DNA of 41,159 nucleotides from CAYRML01 sp964425485 (GCA_964425485.1 CAYRML010000004.1:1-41159); one strand, 5' to 3'. Shown: positions 1 to 8,702, numbered from the stretch's first letter. Numbers and translations: made by a program. Notes: generated by a model from the sequence alone, not told the origin.

Positions 1-14
1 GGTTATAAAAAATC

Positions 15-224
15 TTAGCAACCGTTATTACAGCCGCAATTGCAGGAGCTGCCATTATTACAACCGTTACAGCTATCAAATCCACAACCGCAGCCATCAC
101 CGCAATTTGTGGAAAAGATGCTGCATATAAATTGTAGGATGATTAGTATAACGATGAGATTAACAACGCAGCCAAAGGATCCGTTGCCCCCATCACAACC
201 TAAACCAGTATTGAAAAGGCCCAT
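15..224 (-). CDS. Small Gly/Cys-rich single-span membrane protein
   Basis: A 69-residue protein in three parts: a Gly-rich head, one strongly hydrophobic segment at about residues 20-37, and a tail of Cys/Gly/Asn runs holding most of its Cys residues. AAGGGGG lies just upstream of the ATG. It is a clear paralogue of the next protein (258-434), sharing the start, the Gly-Cys-x-Val-Asn-Leu-Ile entry into the membrane segment and the Cys-rich tail. The spacing of 34 bp suggests one minus-strand operon with the two genes upstream of it. I do not recognise a characterised family. Proteins of this composition in spore formers are often spore-layer components, which is only a guess here. Metal binding or disulfide cross-linking would fit the Cys content. 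Confidence 0.7.
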   Translation of the reverse strand: MGLFNTGLGCDGGNGSFGCVVNLIVILIILQFICSIFSTNCGDGCGCGFDSCNGCNNGSSCNCGCNNGC

Positions 225-257
225 CTTATTACCCCCTTTTTCAGTCTTTTACATTTT

Positions 258-434
258 CTAACAGCAGGAATTACCACAGCCGTTGCCACAGCCGCCGCAA
301 CTGGTGGGATTAATGATATTGCAGAGGAATTCCAATACGATTAAGAGGATAATCAGGTTGACCAAGCAGCCCCAGATACTGCCATCCCCACAACCATTGC
401 AGCCATTGTTGCCGCCACAACCAAAGTTAAACAT
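258..434 (-). CDS. Small Gly/Cys-rich single-span membrane protein, paralogue of the preceding gene
   Basis: A 58-residue reading frame starting MFNFGCGG and ending NSCC, with AAGGAGA placed correctly before the ATG. The head is Gly/Asn/Cys-rich, the membrane segment at about residues 23-38 is Leu/Ile-rich, and the tail is Cys/Gly-rich. Layout and sequence match the protein at 15-224, so the two arose by tandem duplication. It lies 43 bp downstream of the Cys/Pro-rich gene at 477-752, on the same strand. Its function is unknown. Codon-level conservation between the paralogues, rather than mere low complexity, is the main reason for calling it real. Confidence 0.65.
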   Translation of the reverse strand: MFNFGCGGNNGCNGCGDGSIWGCLVNLIILLIVLEFLCNIINPTSCGGCGNGCGNSCC

Positions 435-476
435 TATAATCTCTCCTTTTCGGCTTTTTTTATAGCCTGACCATTT

Positions 477-752
477 TTACCGGCAGCCCCTACCCAAAAA
501 GGCAGGACTGAACAGAAAGAAAAGCGCTGCAGCCCCCAAAATCACAGGTGCTGCACCGGACCATGGACCATTGTCCGGCCGACAACAAGGAGGGGGACAG
601 CAATTGTTAATGGGATAAGGTGTTTGACATGCTACGGGATAGTAACATTGATTTGGTCTTGGAAAATCATGACAAGGTGCAAAACAGCTTGCTCCGGCGC
701 ATGGAGGGCCGAAATTTCTGCAAGAAGGGCATCTTTTGCAACAAATATTCAT
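477..752 (-). CDS. Cys/Pro-rich protein with C-terminal membrane anchor
   Basis: A 91-residue protein whose first 65 residues are packed with Cys and Pro (CC, CPSC and PPPCC clusters). A hydrophobic Ala/Leu/Phe segment follows at about residues 67-85, and the tail is short and basic (GRGCR). An AAGGAGG ribosome site sits 5-6 bases before the ATG. It is first in the presumed three-gene minus operon with the two Gly/Cys-rich paralogues. It does not share their sequence but shares the idea of a Cys-rich domain tethered to a membrane. No family recognised. A structural or coat-like role, or metal chelation, are possibilities that the sequence cannot decide. Confidence 0.65.
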   Translation of the reverse strand: MNICCKRCPSCRNFGPPCAGASCFAPCHDFPRPNQCYYPVACQTPYPINNCCPPPCCRPDNGPWSGAAPVILGAAALFFLFSPAFLGRGCR

Positions 753-1130
753 ACATTTACCTCCTTTTTATGGTAGTTTGCCTGATGGTAGGCTTTTATA
801 GTACATGATATGGATGCCTGAGCTGATTGGTGCTTTTCTAGTCAAATTTTCTTAAAAATGAGTAGCTTAAATTAGGCATATTAAGAAAATATAGTTGCAA
901 TTTATGGCAATTGCGGAAAAACCTAATTTATAGTATTATTTGCTCGACAAATCTGTTACAATTAAGTAGAAACAAAGCAGCTCCTTAGATTTCTATGTTG
1001 AGGAGATTATCAAGCAAAAATATATAAGCAATATGTGATGATTAAGTAAAAAATTTTTAGAAATACAGCAAAAAAATGAAAGATTTTAGCTCTTTTTACT
1101 GTATAAATTATAAGTACAGGAGGCTGGCGC
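753..1130. other. Divergent intergenic region (378 bp)
   Basis: This AT-rich spacer lies between the Cys-rich operon (minus) and the ECF sigma operon (plus). Apart from the promoter candidate listed separately I see no gene, RNA or strong hairpin. The plus-strand leader before the sigma gene is long, about 190 bases from the candidate -10. Confidence 0.5.
911..939 (+). promoter_or_regulatory. Candidate sigma-A promoter
   Basis: TTGCGG, a 17-base spacer, then TATTAT, pointing at the sigma-factor operon. The match is partial (4/6 and 5/6), so this is a candidate only. Confidence 0.35.
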
Positions 1131-1700
1131 ATGGAGCGTCTCAACGATAAGGTATTAGTCGACCTGTGCCTTGAAGGTGAAAAGCAGGCCTTTAATGTGC
1201 TTATTGTTCGTTATGAAAAACAGATATTTGCTTTGGCTTATCGTTTGAGTGGTGATTATGATGAGGCCAAGGATCTAGCTCAAGAGGCTTTTATACATAT
1301 CTACGGACATTTGAAGCATTTTGATTCCTCCAGGCCGTTTTTTCCTTGGATGTACAAGGTGGCACATAATATTTGCCTTAATAAATTAAATAAAAAGGCA
1401 AGGCAGAACATTTCATTAGATGATCTGGTGGAGTTCACTCCTGTGGAAAACAATGTGGATCATGTGCCGGATCTGGCCTTGGATAAAAAAGAAAAAGCCA
1501 GGCAAGTGTATGAAGCTATCGAAAATCTGCCACAGCAATATAAAGATGTAATTATTTTAAAGTATATACAAGGCTATTCCTATAAAGATATTTGTGCATG
1601 TTTGGATTTGCCACAATCAACCGTGGAAACCAGATTATACCGAGGCCGGCAGGCCCTACAAAAAACTTTGGCTCCTTTGCTTAGGCGCAAAGGAAGCTAA
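1131..1700 (+). CDS. RNA polymerase sigma factor, ECF (sigma-70) family
   Basis: 189 residues, the usual ECF length. Region 2 covers about residues 20-90, with the recognisable DYDEAKDLAQEAF stretch (42-54) that binds core polymerase and the following FPWMYKVAHN helix. Region 4 covers 133-180, with LPQQYKDV and the helix-turn-helix ending in STVETRLYRGRQAL. The ATG follows AGGAGG with a short spacer. The next gene starts 20 bp downstream and encodes a zinc-finger anti-sigma factor, so the pair should act as a sigma/anti-sigma switch responding to an envelope signal. ECF factors commonly drive their own operon, but I could not find a convincing ECF-type promoter upstream. Confidence 0.93.
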   Translation: MERLNDKVLVDLCLEGEKQAFNVLIVRYEKQIFALAYRLSGDYDEAKDLAQEAFIHIYGHLKHFDSSRPFFPWMYKVAHNICLNKLNKKARQNISLDDLVEFTPVENNVDHVPDLALDKKEKARQVYEAIENLPQQYKDVIILKYIQGYSYKDICACLDLPQSTVETRLYRGRQALQKTLAPLLRRKGS

Positions 1701-1719
1701 GGTGGAAAGGAGCAGAGAG

Positions 1720-2913
1720 ATGAACTGCCAACAATTTTTTAACATTATACAAAAGCAGCTAGACGGTCAGTTGCCACAAGAGTTGGCTGCTGATTTTGCT
1801 GAACATTTGGCAGAATGTCCGGCCTGTGCTGAAAATTATGCAGAGGCTGTGGCTCTCGATGCTCTTTTGACGGAGACCCTGTCTCAAATAGACATCCCTA
1901 CAGATTTTGCCGCTTCGGTTATGGCTAAATTGCCGGATAATATGCCCGAAGTGGCAGCTACTGATAATATAGTGCCTATCAGCATGAAGGGTAAGGGTAA
2001 AAACCTGCTCAAGCCTGTCATTTGGGCGTCTTGCGCGGCGGCGGTTGCAGTTTGTGTAGGACTATTCGGTTTCAATGGCCATAATATGGATATTTTACCT
2101 AATCAGGTGCAGATTGCCAAAGAGGATCCTGTACATCAAGAGAATAATCCTGCCCTTGATCGCGTGGAAAATTCAACAGTTAATGGTATAGAAAATAAAG
2201 ATAATAATGTGGTAGATGAGGGACAAGAAAACACTGATAATAAAACCGCAAATTCTTCTATGCAGATCGCTCAGCAAGAAAAAAGCAGCACAGGTCTTGT
2301 CTCAACCCCTAAGGTTGCTTATAATACACAGATTAATGGCCAATTTAATATTACTATCCTGGCACAGCATGAAAATGCCAGTGCTCTGGCTCCCCATATC
2401 AAAGTCAATGGTAATATTGAATATTTGCTTAAAACAGAAACGGGTTATGAGTTGTGGCAACAAAGTCTCACTGCCTCCGACCCGCCTATTATGTTGGAAA
2501 AAGATGCTACGCTTGTTACTCGTGGCCAAAACAATACCAGTGTAATGTCCTGGTTGCAAGGTCGGGAATATATCACAGATATCTCTGAAGATGGCAGTTT
2601 ATTTGCGGCCAATATCAAAGGCGAAGAGGGCGGGCTTTGGATTTCACCCAATAATGCTAACTCCGATCCGCGCACCTTTACTACTATCGGCGGAGGCTCT
2701 TGTCTCTCCATCTCTCCAGATAGCAGCAAAATAGCATTCACCGATTCCACCGGCAAGCTTTATGTCGCCTATTTGGCTGAGAACACGACCATAGAAGTCT
2801 TTGATGGTAATGTCAGCTATCTGGCCTGGCTGGGAGAAAGCCGCACTTTGATCTTTTCCGCGACTCCCAAAGATGAGGTGTACAGCAATATTTATCGAGC
2901 TACCATACCATAA
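1720..2913 (+). CDS. Membrane anti-sigma factor with zinc finger and propeller-like extracytoplasmic domain
   Basis: 397 residues from the ATG at 1720, preceded by GGAAAGGAG; an upstream in-frame start would overlap the sigma gene and has no ribosome site. The N-terminus carries the anti-sigma zinc-finger signature, Cys3 plus His29-x3-Cys33-x2-Cys36. A membrane span follows at about residues 92-112. The remaining 280 residues are extracytoplasmic. Their C-terminal part has repeated strands of the WD40/TolB propeller kind (LFAANIKG, LSISPDSSKIAFTD, YLAWLGESRTLIFSA). The first half binds and inhibits the sigma factor encoded just upstream; the propeller-like half may sense a ligand or misassembled envelope component (inference). 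The gene ends before a strong terminator. Confidence 0.85.
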   Translation: MNCQQFFNIIQKQLDGQLPQELAADFAEHLAECPACAENYAEAVALDALLTETLSQIDIPTDFAASVMAKLPDNMPEVAATDNIVPISMKGKGKNLLKPVIWASCAAAVAVCVGLFGFNGHNMDILPNQVQIAKEDPVHQENNPALDRVENSTVNGIENKDNNVVDEGQENTDNKTANSSMQIAQQEKSSTGLVSTPKVAYNTQINGQFNITILAQHENASALAPHIKVNGNIEYLLKTETGYELWQQSLTASDPPIMLEKDATLVTRGQNNTSVMSWLQGREYITDISEDGSLFAANIKGEEGGLWISPNNANSDPRTFTTIGGGSCLSISPDSSKIAFTDSTGKLYVAYLAENTTIEVFDGNVSYLAWLGESRTLIFSATPKDEVYSNIYRATIP

Positions 2914-2925
2914 AAAATAGTCTCT

Positions 2926-2962
2926 AAAAAGCGGTATTTCTTATAAGAAATACCGCTTTTCT
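2926..2962 (+). terminator. Rho-independent terminator of the sigma/anti-sigma operon
   Basis: AAAGCGGTATTTC pairs with GAAATACCGCTTT around a short loop, followed by TTCTTGTTTT. Confidence 0.8.
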
Positions 2963-3043
2963 TGTTTTAAGGGCAGGATAATCCATGCTGAAAGAGAATT
3001 AGTCATAGGACAATTTTAGTTTATTAAAGAGAGGAAGATTTTT

Positions 3044-4735
3044 TTGCAAGGACAAAGCACCATTATCGGGCAAAGGAAGCAGATAATTAAAGAAGCCATC
3101 GCGGAGGCTGTGACAGTTGCTAAAGAACAAGGCTTATTGTCTTTTGCCAATTGCCCGGATTTCACCGTGGAGGTGCCCAGAGAAGCCAGCCATGGTGACT
3201 TTTCTACCAATGCGGCTATGATGCTGGCAAAAGCCTGTAAGAAGGCACCGCGGGATATCGCCTCCATCATTATTGATAAATTCCCTACCCAAAAATTAGT
3301 GGCAAAAATTGAGGTGGCCGGCCCTGGTTTTATCAATTTTTATCTTCATGATTATTGGCTGAACGACTGCCTAAAAGAAATTTTATCTGAAGGCGAAAAC
3401 TATGGCCGCAGCGATTTTGGCCAAGGCAAAAAAGTGCAGGTGGAATTCGTCAGCGCCAATCCTACCGGTGAGCTGCATATGGGCAATGCTCGTGGAGCCG
3501 CCATTGGCGATACGTTGGCCTCTTTATTGACTTTGGCCGGTTATGAGGTGCAAAGGGAATTTTATATTAATGATGCCGGTAATCAGATAGAAAAGTTTGG
3601 ACTTTCTTTGGAAGCCCGTTATTTCCAGGCCTTAGGCGAGGATATGCCTTTCCCGGAGGACGGCTATCATGGACAGGATATTATTGATACGGTGCAGGCC
3701 TTAGTGGATCAGGAAGGTGATAAATATAAAAATATGGATGCCTCGTTGCGGCGGGAGCTTTTGACCAATTATGCTTTGGCTAAGAAAATTGCTTCTATCA
3801 AAGAAACTTTGGCCGACTTTGGTGTCCATTATGATGTCTGGTTCAGTGAGCAATCTTTGCATGACAGTGGGGCCATCACCGATATTATACAAAAATTACA
3901 GGACAGCGATTATCTTTATGAAAAAGAGGGGGCCCTCTGGTTCGATTGCCGGCGCCTCGGTCAGGACAAAGATGAGGTGCTGGTGCGCTCCAATGGCGTA
4001 CCCACTTATTTTGCCGCTGACATCGCTTATCATAATAATAAGTTCGAACGGGGCTTTGATCAGGTGATCAATATTTGGGGCGCCGATCATCATGGTCATG
4101 TGGCCCGCATGAAAGAAGCTATGAATGCTCTGGGCTATGAGCCGCAGCGCCTGCATGTGATATTGATGCAATTGGTGCGTCTGTACCAGGGCGGCGAAAT
4201 TTTACGCATGTCTAAACGCACCGGCACTTATGTTACTTTAGCTGAATTGATGGAAGATATCGGTAAGGATGCCGCGCGCTTCTTTTTCGTTATGCGTTCG
4301 GCCGACAGCCAAATGGATTTTGACCTGGATTTAGCCAAAAAGCAATCCTCAGACAACCCCGTCTATTATGTTCAATATGCTTATGCCCGCATCTGCTCTA
4401 TGATGGCCGCGGCCGAAAAAGAAGGATATGAAGAAAAACCGGTTGCAAGCTGCGATTTACGGCTTTTGCGTCATGCCAGCGAATTGGCTTTGATCCGCCA
4501 CATGGCTGATTTTCCCGATGAGATTATATATGCTGCCGAGAATTATGAGCCGCATCGGCTGGCCGGCTATGTGCAGGAAGTAGCGTCTTTATTCCATAAT
4601 TTTTATAGCCATTGCCGGGTTCTGGATGAGGATAAAGAATTGGCTGCTTCGCGCATCTGGCTGGCCAAAGGGGTAGCTACTATAATCAAGACCAGCTTAG
4701 AGGCTATGGGTGTTACGGCTCCGGAAAAAATGTGA
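3044..4735 (+). CDS. argS: Arginyl-tRNA synthetase
   Basis: 563 residues, standard for a class I ArgRS. It charges tRNA-Arg using ATP in the cytoplasm. The N-terminal additional domain runs to about residue 110. The catalytic Rossmann fold has the HIGH-type motif HMGN at 145-148, within NPTGELHMGNARG, and a KMSKS-type RMSKR at 388-392. A C-terminal DALR anticodon-binding domain follows, with YEPHRLAGYVQEVASLFHNFY recognisable near residues 505-525. The start is a TTG preceded by GAGAGGAAGA; no better ATG lies nearby. It is a single gene flanked by terminators on both sides, convergent with fba. Confidence 0.97.
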   Translation: MQGQSTIIGQRKQIIKEAIAEAVTVAKEQGLLSFANCPDFTVEVPREASHGDFSTNAAMMLAKACKKAPRDIASIIIDKFPTQKLVAKIEVAGPGFINFYLHDYWLNDCLKEILSEGENYGRSDFGQGKKVQVEFVSANPTGELHMGNARGAAIGDTLASLLTLAGYEVQREFYINDAGNQIEKFGLSLEARYFQALGEDMPFPEDGYHGQDIIDTVQALVDQEGDKYKNMDASLRRELLTNYALAKKIASIKETLADFGVHYDVWFSEQSLHDSGAITDIIQKLQDSDYLYEKEGALWFDCRRLGQDKDEVLVRSNGVPTYFAADIAYHNNKFERGFDQVINIWGADHHGHVARMKEAMNALGYEPQRLHVILMQLVRLYQGGEILRMSKRTGTYVTLAELMEDIGKDAARFFFVMRSADSQMDFDLDLAKKQSSDNPVYYVQYAYARICSMMAAAEKEGYEEKPVASCDLRLLRHASELALIRHMADFPDEIIYAAENYEPHRLAGYVQEVASLFHNFYSHCRVLDEDKELAASRIWLAKGVATIIKTSLEAMGVTAPEKM

Positions 4736-4744
4736 TTTACCGCA

Positions 4745-4777
4745 AAAAAACAGCACAGGTTAACTGTGCTGTTTTTT
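4745..4777. terminator. Bidirectional terminator between argS and fba
   Basis: CAGCACAG and CTGTGCTG form the stem, with seven A on one side and six T on the other, so it can stop transcripts from both convergent genes. Confidence 0.85.
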
Positions 4778-4800
4778 ATTTATAATAAGTAAATTTATTT

Positions 4801-5655
4801 TTAGGCTTGGCCGGCACTGCCGAAGAGACGGATTTTTTCTTTGACGATTTCTACCATGGCGGCTCTGGCCGGTCCTAAGACTTTGCGCGGGTCGATTTGG
4901 GCAGGATTTTCGGCCAAAGCATCTTTAAGCCCGGCCATGAAGGCCTCCCGCACATTGGTGTCGATGTTAATTTTGCTGACGCCTCTTTCAATGGCGGCGC
5001 GGATGGTATCGTCCGGCACACCGGATGAGCCATGTAAGACGATAGGAACGGAAATCAGAGAGCGAATCTTTTCCAGCCGCGGCAGATCCAGTTTAGGAAT
5101 GCCCTTATATTGGCCATGAGCGGTGCCGATGGCAATGGCCAAGGCATCGATATCAGTATTTTTTACGAAATATTCAGCTTCTTGAGGATCGGTATAGATG
5201 GCGTCTTTTTCGCTGACGGAAATATGATCCTCTGTGCCGCCGATCTTGCCTAATTCGGCTTCAACGCTGAGGCCGCAGGCCCTGGCCACTTCGGAAACTT
5301 TGTTAGTGATGGCAATATTATCTTCTAAAGAGAATTTGGAGCCATCGATCATAACAGAGGTGAAACCCCTGGATACGCATTGCATGATTTGTAGAAAATC
5401 GGTGCCATGATCCAAATGCAGGGCTACGGGGACATGGGTTTGTTCCGCGGCAACCCTTGTTAGAGCTACGATATAATCGATGCCGGCATATTTAAGCGCT
5501 CCCTGGCTGGCCTGGATAATAACAGGAGAATTTTCTTCCGTAGCTGCCGTGATGATAGCCTGGACAATCTCCATATTATTGCAGTTGAAAGCACCGACCG
5601 CATAGCGGCCTTTTTCGGCCTTATCCAAAAGTGGTCTCATAGGTACGAGAGGCAT
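4801..5655 (-). CDS. fba: Fructose-1,6-bisphosphate aldolase, class II
   Basis: 284 residues. It is a zinc-dependent aldolase that interconverts fructose-1,6-bisphosphate with dihydroxyacetone phosphate and glyceraldehyde-3-phosphate. Visible signature residues are Asp82 and His83 (HLDHGTD), Glu134 (EAELGKIGG), His180 (GTAHG) and His208 (VLHGSSG), which are the catalytic Asp and zinc/phosphate site of the family. The short NIDTN motif at 230-234 fits the DHAP-phosphate site. AAGGAGGAATT precedes the ATG. It is the last gene of the minus operon femAB-like, alr, zinc-ribbon protein, fba. Closely related tagatose-bisphosphate aldolases share all these motifs, so substrate choice is by likelihood. 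Confidence 0.93.
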   Translation of the reverse strand: MPLVPMRPLLDKAEKGRYAVGAFNCNNMEIVQAIITAATEENSPVIIQASQGALKYAGIDYIVALTRVAAEQTHVPVALHLDHGTDFLQIMQCVSRGFTSVMIDGSKFSLEDNIAITNKVSEVARACGLSVEAELGKIGGTEDHISVSEKDAIYTDPQEAEYFVKNTDIDALAIAIGTAHGQYKGIPKLDLPRLEKIRSLISVPIVLHGSSGVPDDTIRAAIERGVSKINIDTNVREAFMAGLKDALAENPAQIDPRKVLGPARAAMVEIVKEKIRLFGSAGQA

Positions 5656-5692
5656 AATAATTCCTCCTTAATTTGTTGATCTTTTATCTAAA

Positions 5693-6343
5693 TTATATAA
5701 GTGTTTTGAAACCGGGCTGAAAATTGATGATGGATCCTTGTGGCCCCAGCATGATATTGTCGGCTTTTTTCAACATCAACAAGTCGATGGGGCGGGAGGC
5801 CAGAATAGGGATAGAAGAGTGGCAGTTGTCACAGGATACAATCAATTTGTCGAAGCAGATCTGCAAGTTAAAATCTCGGCAGGAACAAGAGCAGCCGATG
5901 CGGTTTTCAGCCAGCATGGTATTAAAGCGATGCAGCAATTTGGCCATGAGAATAGGATGAGAGAAAAAATCATGCAGCTCGGCTTGATGATGAAGGATGA
6001 AATTACCTTCCTGATTCAATTGATCTATAATGGGCTTTTGCAAGCCAATAAATGCCAGATTGATGCCGACGTCTTCACAAGTGCAAATCATGGGCAAATT
6101 CTGTTGTAACTCTTCGGCCTGGAATATATAAGCATGTTCTTCTAGACAGGCGGGACAATAGACGCTGAGATAAAAATGCTTTCTGCCCGACATTTTGAAC
6201 GAGAGAACTTTTTCACCACAATCACAAGAAAAGGATTGTTCTTGCTGACCACGATAAATGAAGGGTGATAAACGACGGAACAATAGTCTGTCCTGGCAAT
6301 GAGGGCAACTCATAGCAAGGAAAAAATCCGGATCGATAATCAA
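5693..6343 (-). CDS. CpXC-like multi-zinc-ribbon protein of unknown function
   Basis: 216 residues. The start resembles CpXC-domain proteins (MSCPHC with Cys13/Cys16, then FSCDCGE). Further Cys pairs follow: YCPAC, a Cys-x-Cys (ICTCED), the CSCSC run and SCDNC, enough for two or three zinc sites. There is no signal peptide or membrane span, so it is cytoplasmic. It sits 37 bp upstream of fba and about 60 bp downstream of alr on the same strand, and is presumably co-transcribed. No enzymatic motif is visible. The ATG at 6341-6343 follows GGAGGGGATG, a plausible ribosome site. Confidence 0.75.
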   Translation of the reverse strand: MIIDPDFFLAMSCPHCQDRLLFRRLSPFIYRGQQEQSFSCDCGEKVLSFKMSGRKHFYLSVYCPACLEEHAYIFQAEELQQNLPMICTCEDVGINLAFIGLQKPIIDQLNQEGNFILHHQAELHDFFSHPILMAKLLHRFNTMLAENRIGCSCSCRDFNLQICFDKLIVSCDNCHSSIPILASRPIDLLMLKKADNIMLGPQGSIINFQPGFKTLI

Positions 6344-6404
6344 GACATCCCCTCCTTTTTGCTCGTCTTTTTAAGATTTCTCTATATTAGTTAAAAAACC
6401 TGCC

Positions 6405-7580
6405 TTATTTTTCAATATCTTGTGCATCGATAATGCTTCTTTGACCGACAAATTTTTGGTCTTTATAATAAATGCGGCTTATACGGCTGTTCGTGCAAGT
6501 ACGCCGCAAAGAAATTTTCAAAACATCCCCTTTTTCCAAAGGCTGACCGCTTATATCCACGGCAGAGAGCTGCATGCCAACCCGGCCTACGATGGGTAGT
6601 TGATCCTTGACGCCGTCATGTTCATAAATGGCATAATGCAGCGGTTTTTGAGCCATGATGCGGCCGGCGTTTTTCATGCTTTGTTTAAAGACAGAACCAA
6701 TATTGCCGTTTCTGGTATTGGTTTCCAGAGCAAATCCGTCGGCATAACCGAAGGGGATGACAGCAATACGCATATTTTTTGCCGCCACAAAATCACCGCC
6801 ATAGCCGACAGCATCCCCTTTTTTCAATTCCCTTACGGCTATGATACGGCAGCAGGCCTGCCAGGGATTGTGCAGCTGCCAGTTACAAGGCAATGCCACC
6901 GGGCTTTGGCCATAGAGGATGGTGCCGGCTCTGACCATATCAAAGCAAGCCTCGGGCAAGCGCAGGATGGCAGTGGAATTAGCCATATGAGCGATGCCAT
7001 AATCGATATTTTTTTCTTTGATGGTAGCCAGTGCTTTTTTGAAGGCCGCGATCTGACGAGAGGCGGTGGCATTTTCTGCCGCCAAAGCCAGATGGGAATA
7101 GACTCCTCTCAGACGGGAGGCAGGATTTTTGCTGATTTTAGCAGCCAGAGCTGCGGCCTCATCAATATTTATGCCTAGACGATTCATGCCGCTATTGATT
7201 TTCAGATGGCAAGGCTGGTTAGCGCAGCCGGCTTTGGCTAAAGCTTGCAAGGACTGCGGACTATCTATACTGGCTGTGAGTCCATATTTTCCAAACAGTT
7301 CCGCCGTATAATCGGAAGGAGGTATAAAGACTAGGATAGGAGTTTTGCTGCCTGATTGTCTCAGTTCAACACCTTCTTCGCAAGTGCTGACAGCCAGCAT
7401 GTCAACCTGATCCGCTAATATGTGGGCAATGGCTTTGGCCCCCAAGCCATAAGCGTCGGCTTTAACCACTGCTAAAAGACGGCAAGCGGCAGGCAAATGA
7501 TTTTTTATTTCCCGCGCATTAGCCTCGATAGCATCCAAATTTATTTCTATCCAGCGGTCCTGTTTAATTTCTGTGGGCAT
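6405..7580 (-). CDS. alr: Alanine racemase
   Basis: 391 residues. It is PLP-dependent, converting L-alanine to D-alanine for peptidoglycan. The PLP-binding Lys40 lies in VVKADAYGLGA. The substrate-side Tyr is in AVGYGGDF, and the fold-III TIM barrel motifs SHLA, HMANS, GTILYG and FGYADGF are present in order. Two oddities: the usual RVxMDQ motif reads RVGMQL, so the conserved Asp is replaced by Gln, and the C-terminal region is short and basic (SLRRTCTNSRISRIYY) where most family members have an acidic GxDG loop. AGGAGGAAAT precedes the ATG. It lies 12 bp downstream of the femAB-like gene, consistent with a cell-wall operon. Confidence 0.92.
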   Translation of the reverse strand: MPTEIKQDRWIEINLDAIEANAREIKNHLPAACRLLAVVKADAYGLGAKAIAHILADQVDMLAVSTCEEGVELRQSGSKTPILVFIPPSDYTAELFGKYGLTASIDSPQSLQALAKAGCANQPCHLKINSGMNRLGINIDEAAALAAKISKNPASRLRGVYSHLALAAENATASRQIAAFKKALATIKEKNIDYGIAHMANSTAILRLPEACFDMVRAGTILYGQSPVALPCNWQLHNPWQACCRIIAVRELKKGDAVGYGGDFVAAKNMRIAVIPFGYADGFALETNTRNGNIGSVFKQSMKNAGRIMAQKPLHYAIYEHDGVKDQLPIVGRVGMQLSAVDISGQPLEKGDVLKISLRRTCTNSRISRIYYKDQKFVGQRSIIDAQDIEK

Positions 7581-7592
7581 ATTTCCTCCTAA

Positions 7593-8702
7593 TTATTCGG
7601 CGGCCGTAGTATTAATCTGCTTGTTTTCGCCTTTGATCTTCTTCTTAAAGCGGATCAAACGACGAATATTTTTTTGATATATAGGCTCGGCAAAATTATA
7701 GAAATTGTAGGCAGAAGGCTTAAAGACCAGGTCATATTCACCGATAAAATGAACATAATCGCCGCCGAAGCCTTTTTTGAATTTGACCAGCCCATACAAA
7801 GGATGCTCCGGCGGAACATCGCCCGGCACACCTCGGAAATCATAGAGGGTACAGCCATTGGCTTTGGCCCAGCGTATCATTTCCCATTGCATAAGATAAT
7901 TGGGCATGACATTTCGATATTGATTGGCTGAAGCGCCATAAATATACCAGGCCTTTTTACCCAGTTTAAAAGTCAGCGCGCCGGAGACGATTTTGCCTTC
8001 GTAATGCATAAGAAAAAGTTCCGTCAGTCCGGCGGCATGCATTTTATCATAGAAGGTATCAAAATAAGCTCGAGAGCGAATGAGAAATTTATCTCTTTGC
8101 GCTGTTTCCTGCAAAAGAGGATAGAAAAAATCCATGCCACTTTTATCGGCTATTTGGGCTGTAACACCTTTTTTCGTTGCCAGGCGCAGATTATAGCGGG
8201 TCTTTTGATGCATGTTGGCTAAAAGAGTTTCCTCCTCCGGAGTTATGTCCAGGCGAAAGACATGACGCGGCTGTACTCCCTCAAATCCTTCCCCTTTTTC
8301 TGCGGAACGAAAGCCGCTGCCTTTGAGTCTTTTGGTCCAGATTTCAGCATCGGAAGGCACATCGGGATCGATTTTACAAAAAACCACATTATGCTCTTTA
8401 GCCAATTCCTTCACGCTTTGCCACATAAAATCCCAGCAATCAGCATCATATATATCAAGAACTGGTCCCCGAGGCGCATAAAAAAGCGCCCCCAAGCGGG
8501 CCGGCAGATTCCTTTTAAGCAAGGAGCAGGCAGCGATGATTTTTCCTTCATCATTTTCTATAACCAGTCGCAGCGGCTTCCAAGAACTGTCTGCTTTAAC
8601 TTCTCCCCATTGCCAAGTCTGTAAAACATGGCCTTTGGGATGATCTGCGACAAATTGGTTAAAGATATCTTTTTCATCTTCTTTGATCAAACGCCAACGC
8701 AT
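7593..8702 (-). CDS. FemAB/MurM-type peptidoglycan interpeptide-bridge aminoacyltransferase
   Basis: 369 residues from the ATG at 8700-8702, chosen because AAGGAGG precedes it; a longer in-frame start 25 residues upstream has no ribosome site. The family uses aminoacyl-tRNA to add residues to the lipid II stem peptide. Recognisable parts are the HPKGHVLQTWQWGEVK opening typical of FemX/MurM, FYAPRGPVLD, two GNAT-like halves, and the C-terminal LYDFRGVPGD and GLVKFKKGFGGDYVHFIGEYDLV blocks. It is cytoplasmic or membrane-peripheral. It is first in the operon with alanine racemase, which supports a cell-wall role. Which amino acid it adds cannot be told from sequence. Confidence 0.88.
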   Translation of the reverse strand: MRWRLIKEDEKDIFNQFVADHPKGHVLQTWQWGEVKADSSWKPLRLVIENDEGKIIAACSLLKRNLPARLGALFYAPRGPVLDIYDADCWDFMWQSVKELAKEHNVVFCKIDPDVPSDAEIWTKRLKGSGFRSAEKGEGFEGVQPRHVFRLDITPEEETLLANMHQKTRYNLRLATKKGVTAQIADKSGMDFFYPLLQETAQRDKFLIRSRAYFDTFYDKMHAAGLTELFLMHYEGKIVSGALTFKLGKKAWYIYGASANQYRNVMPNYLMQWEMIRWAKANGCTLYDFRGVPGDVPPEHPLYGLVKFKKGFGGDYVHFIGEYDLVFKPSAYNFYNFAEPIYQKNIRRLIRFKKKIKGENKQINTTAAE

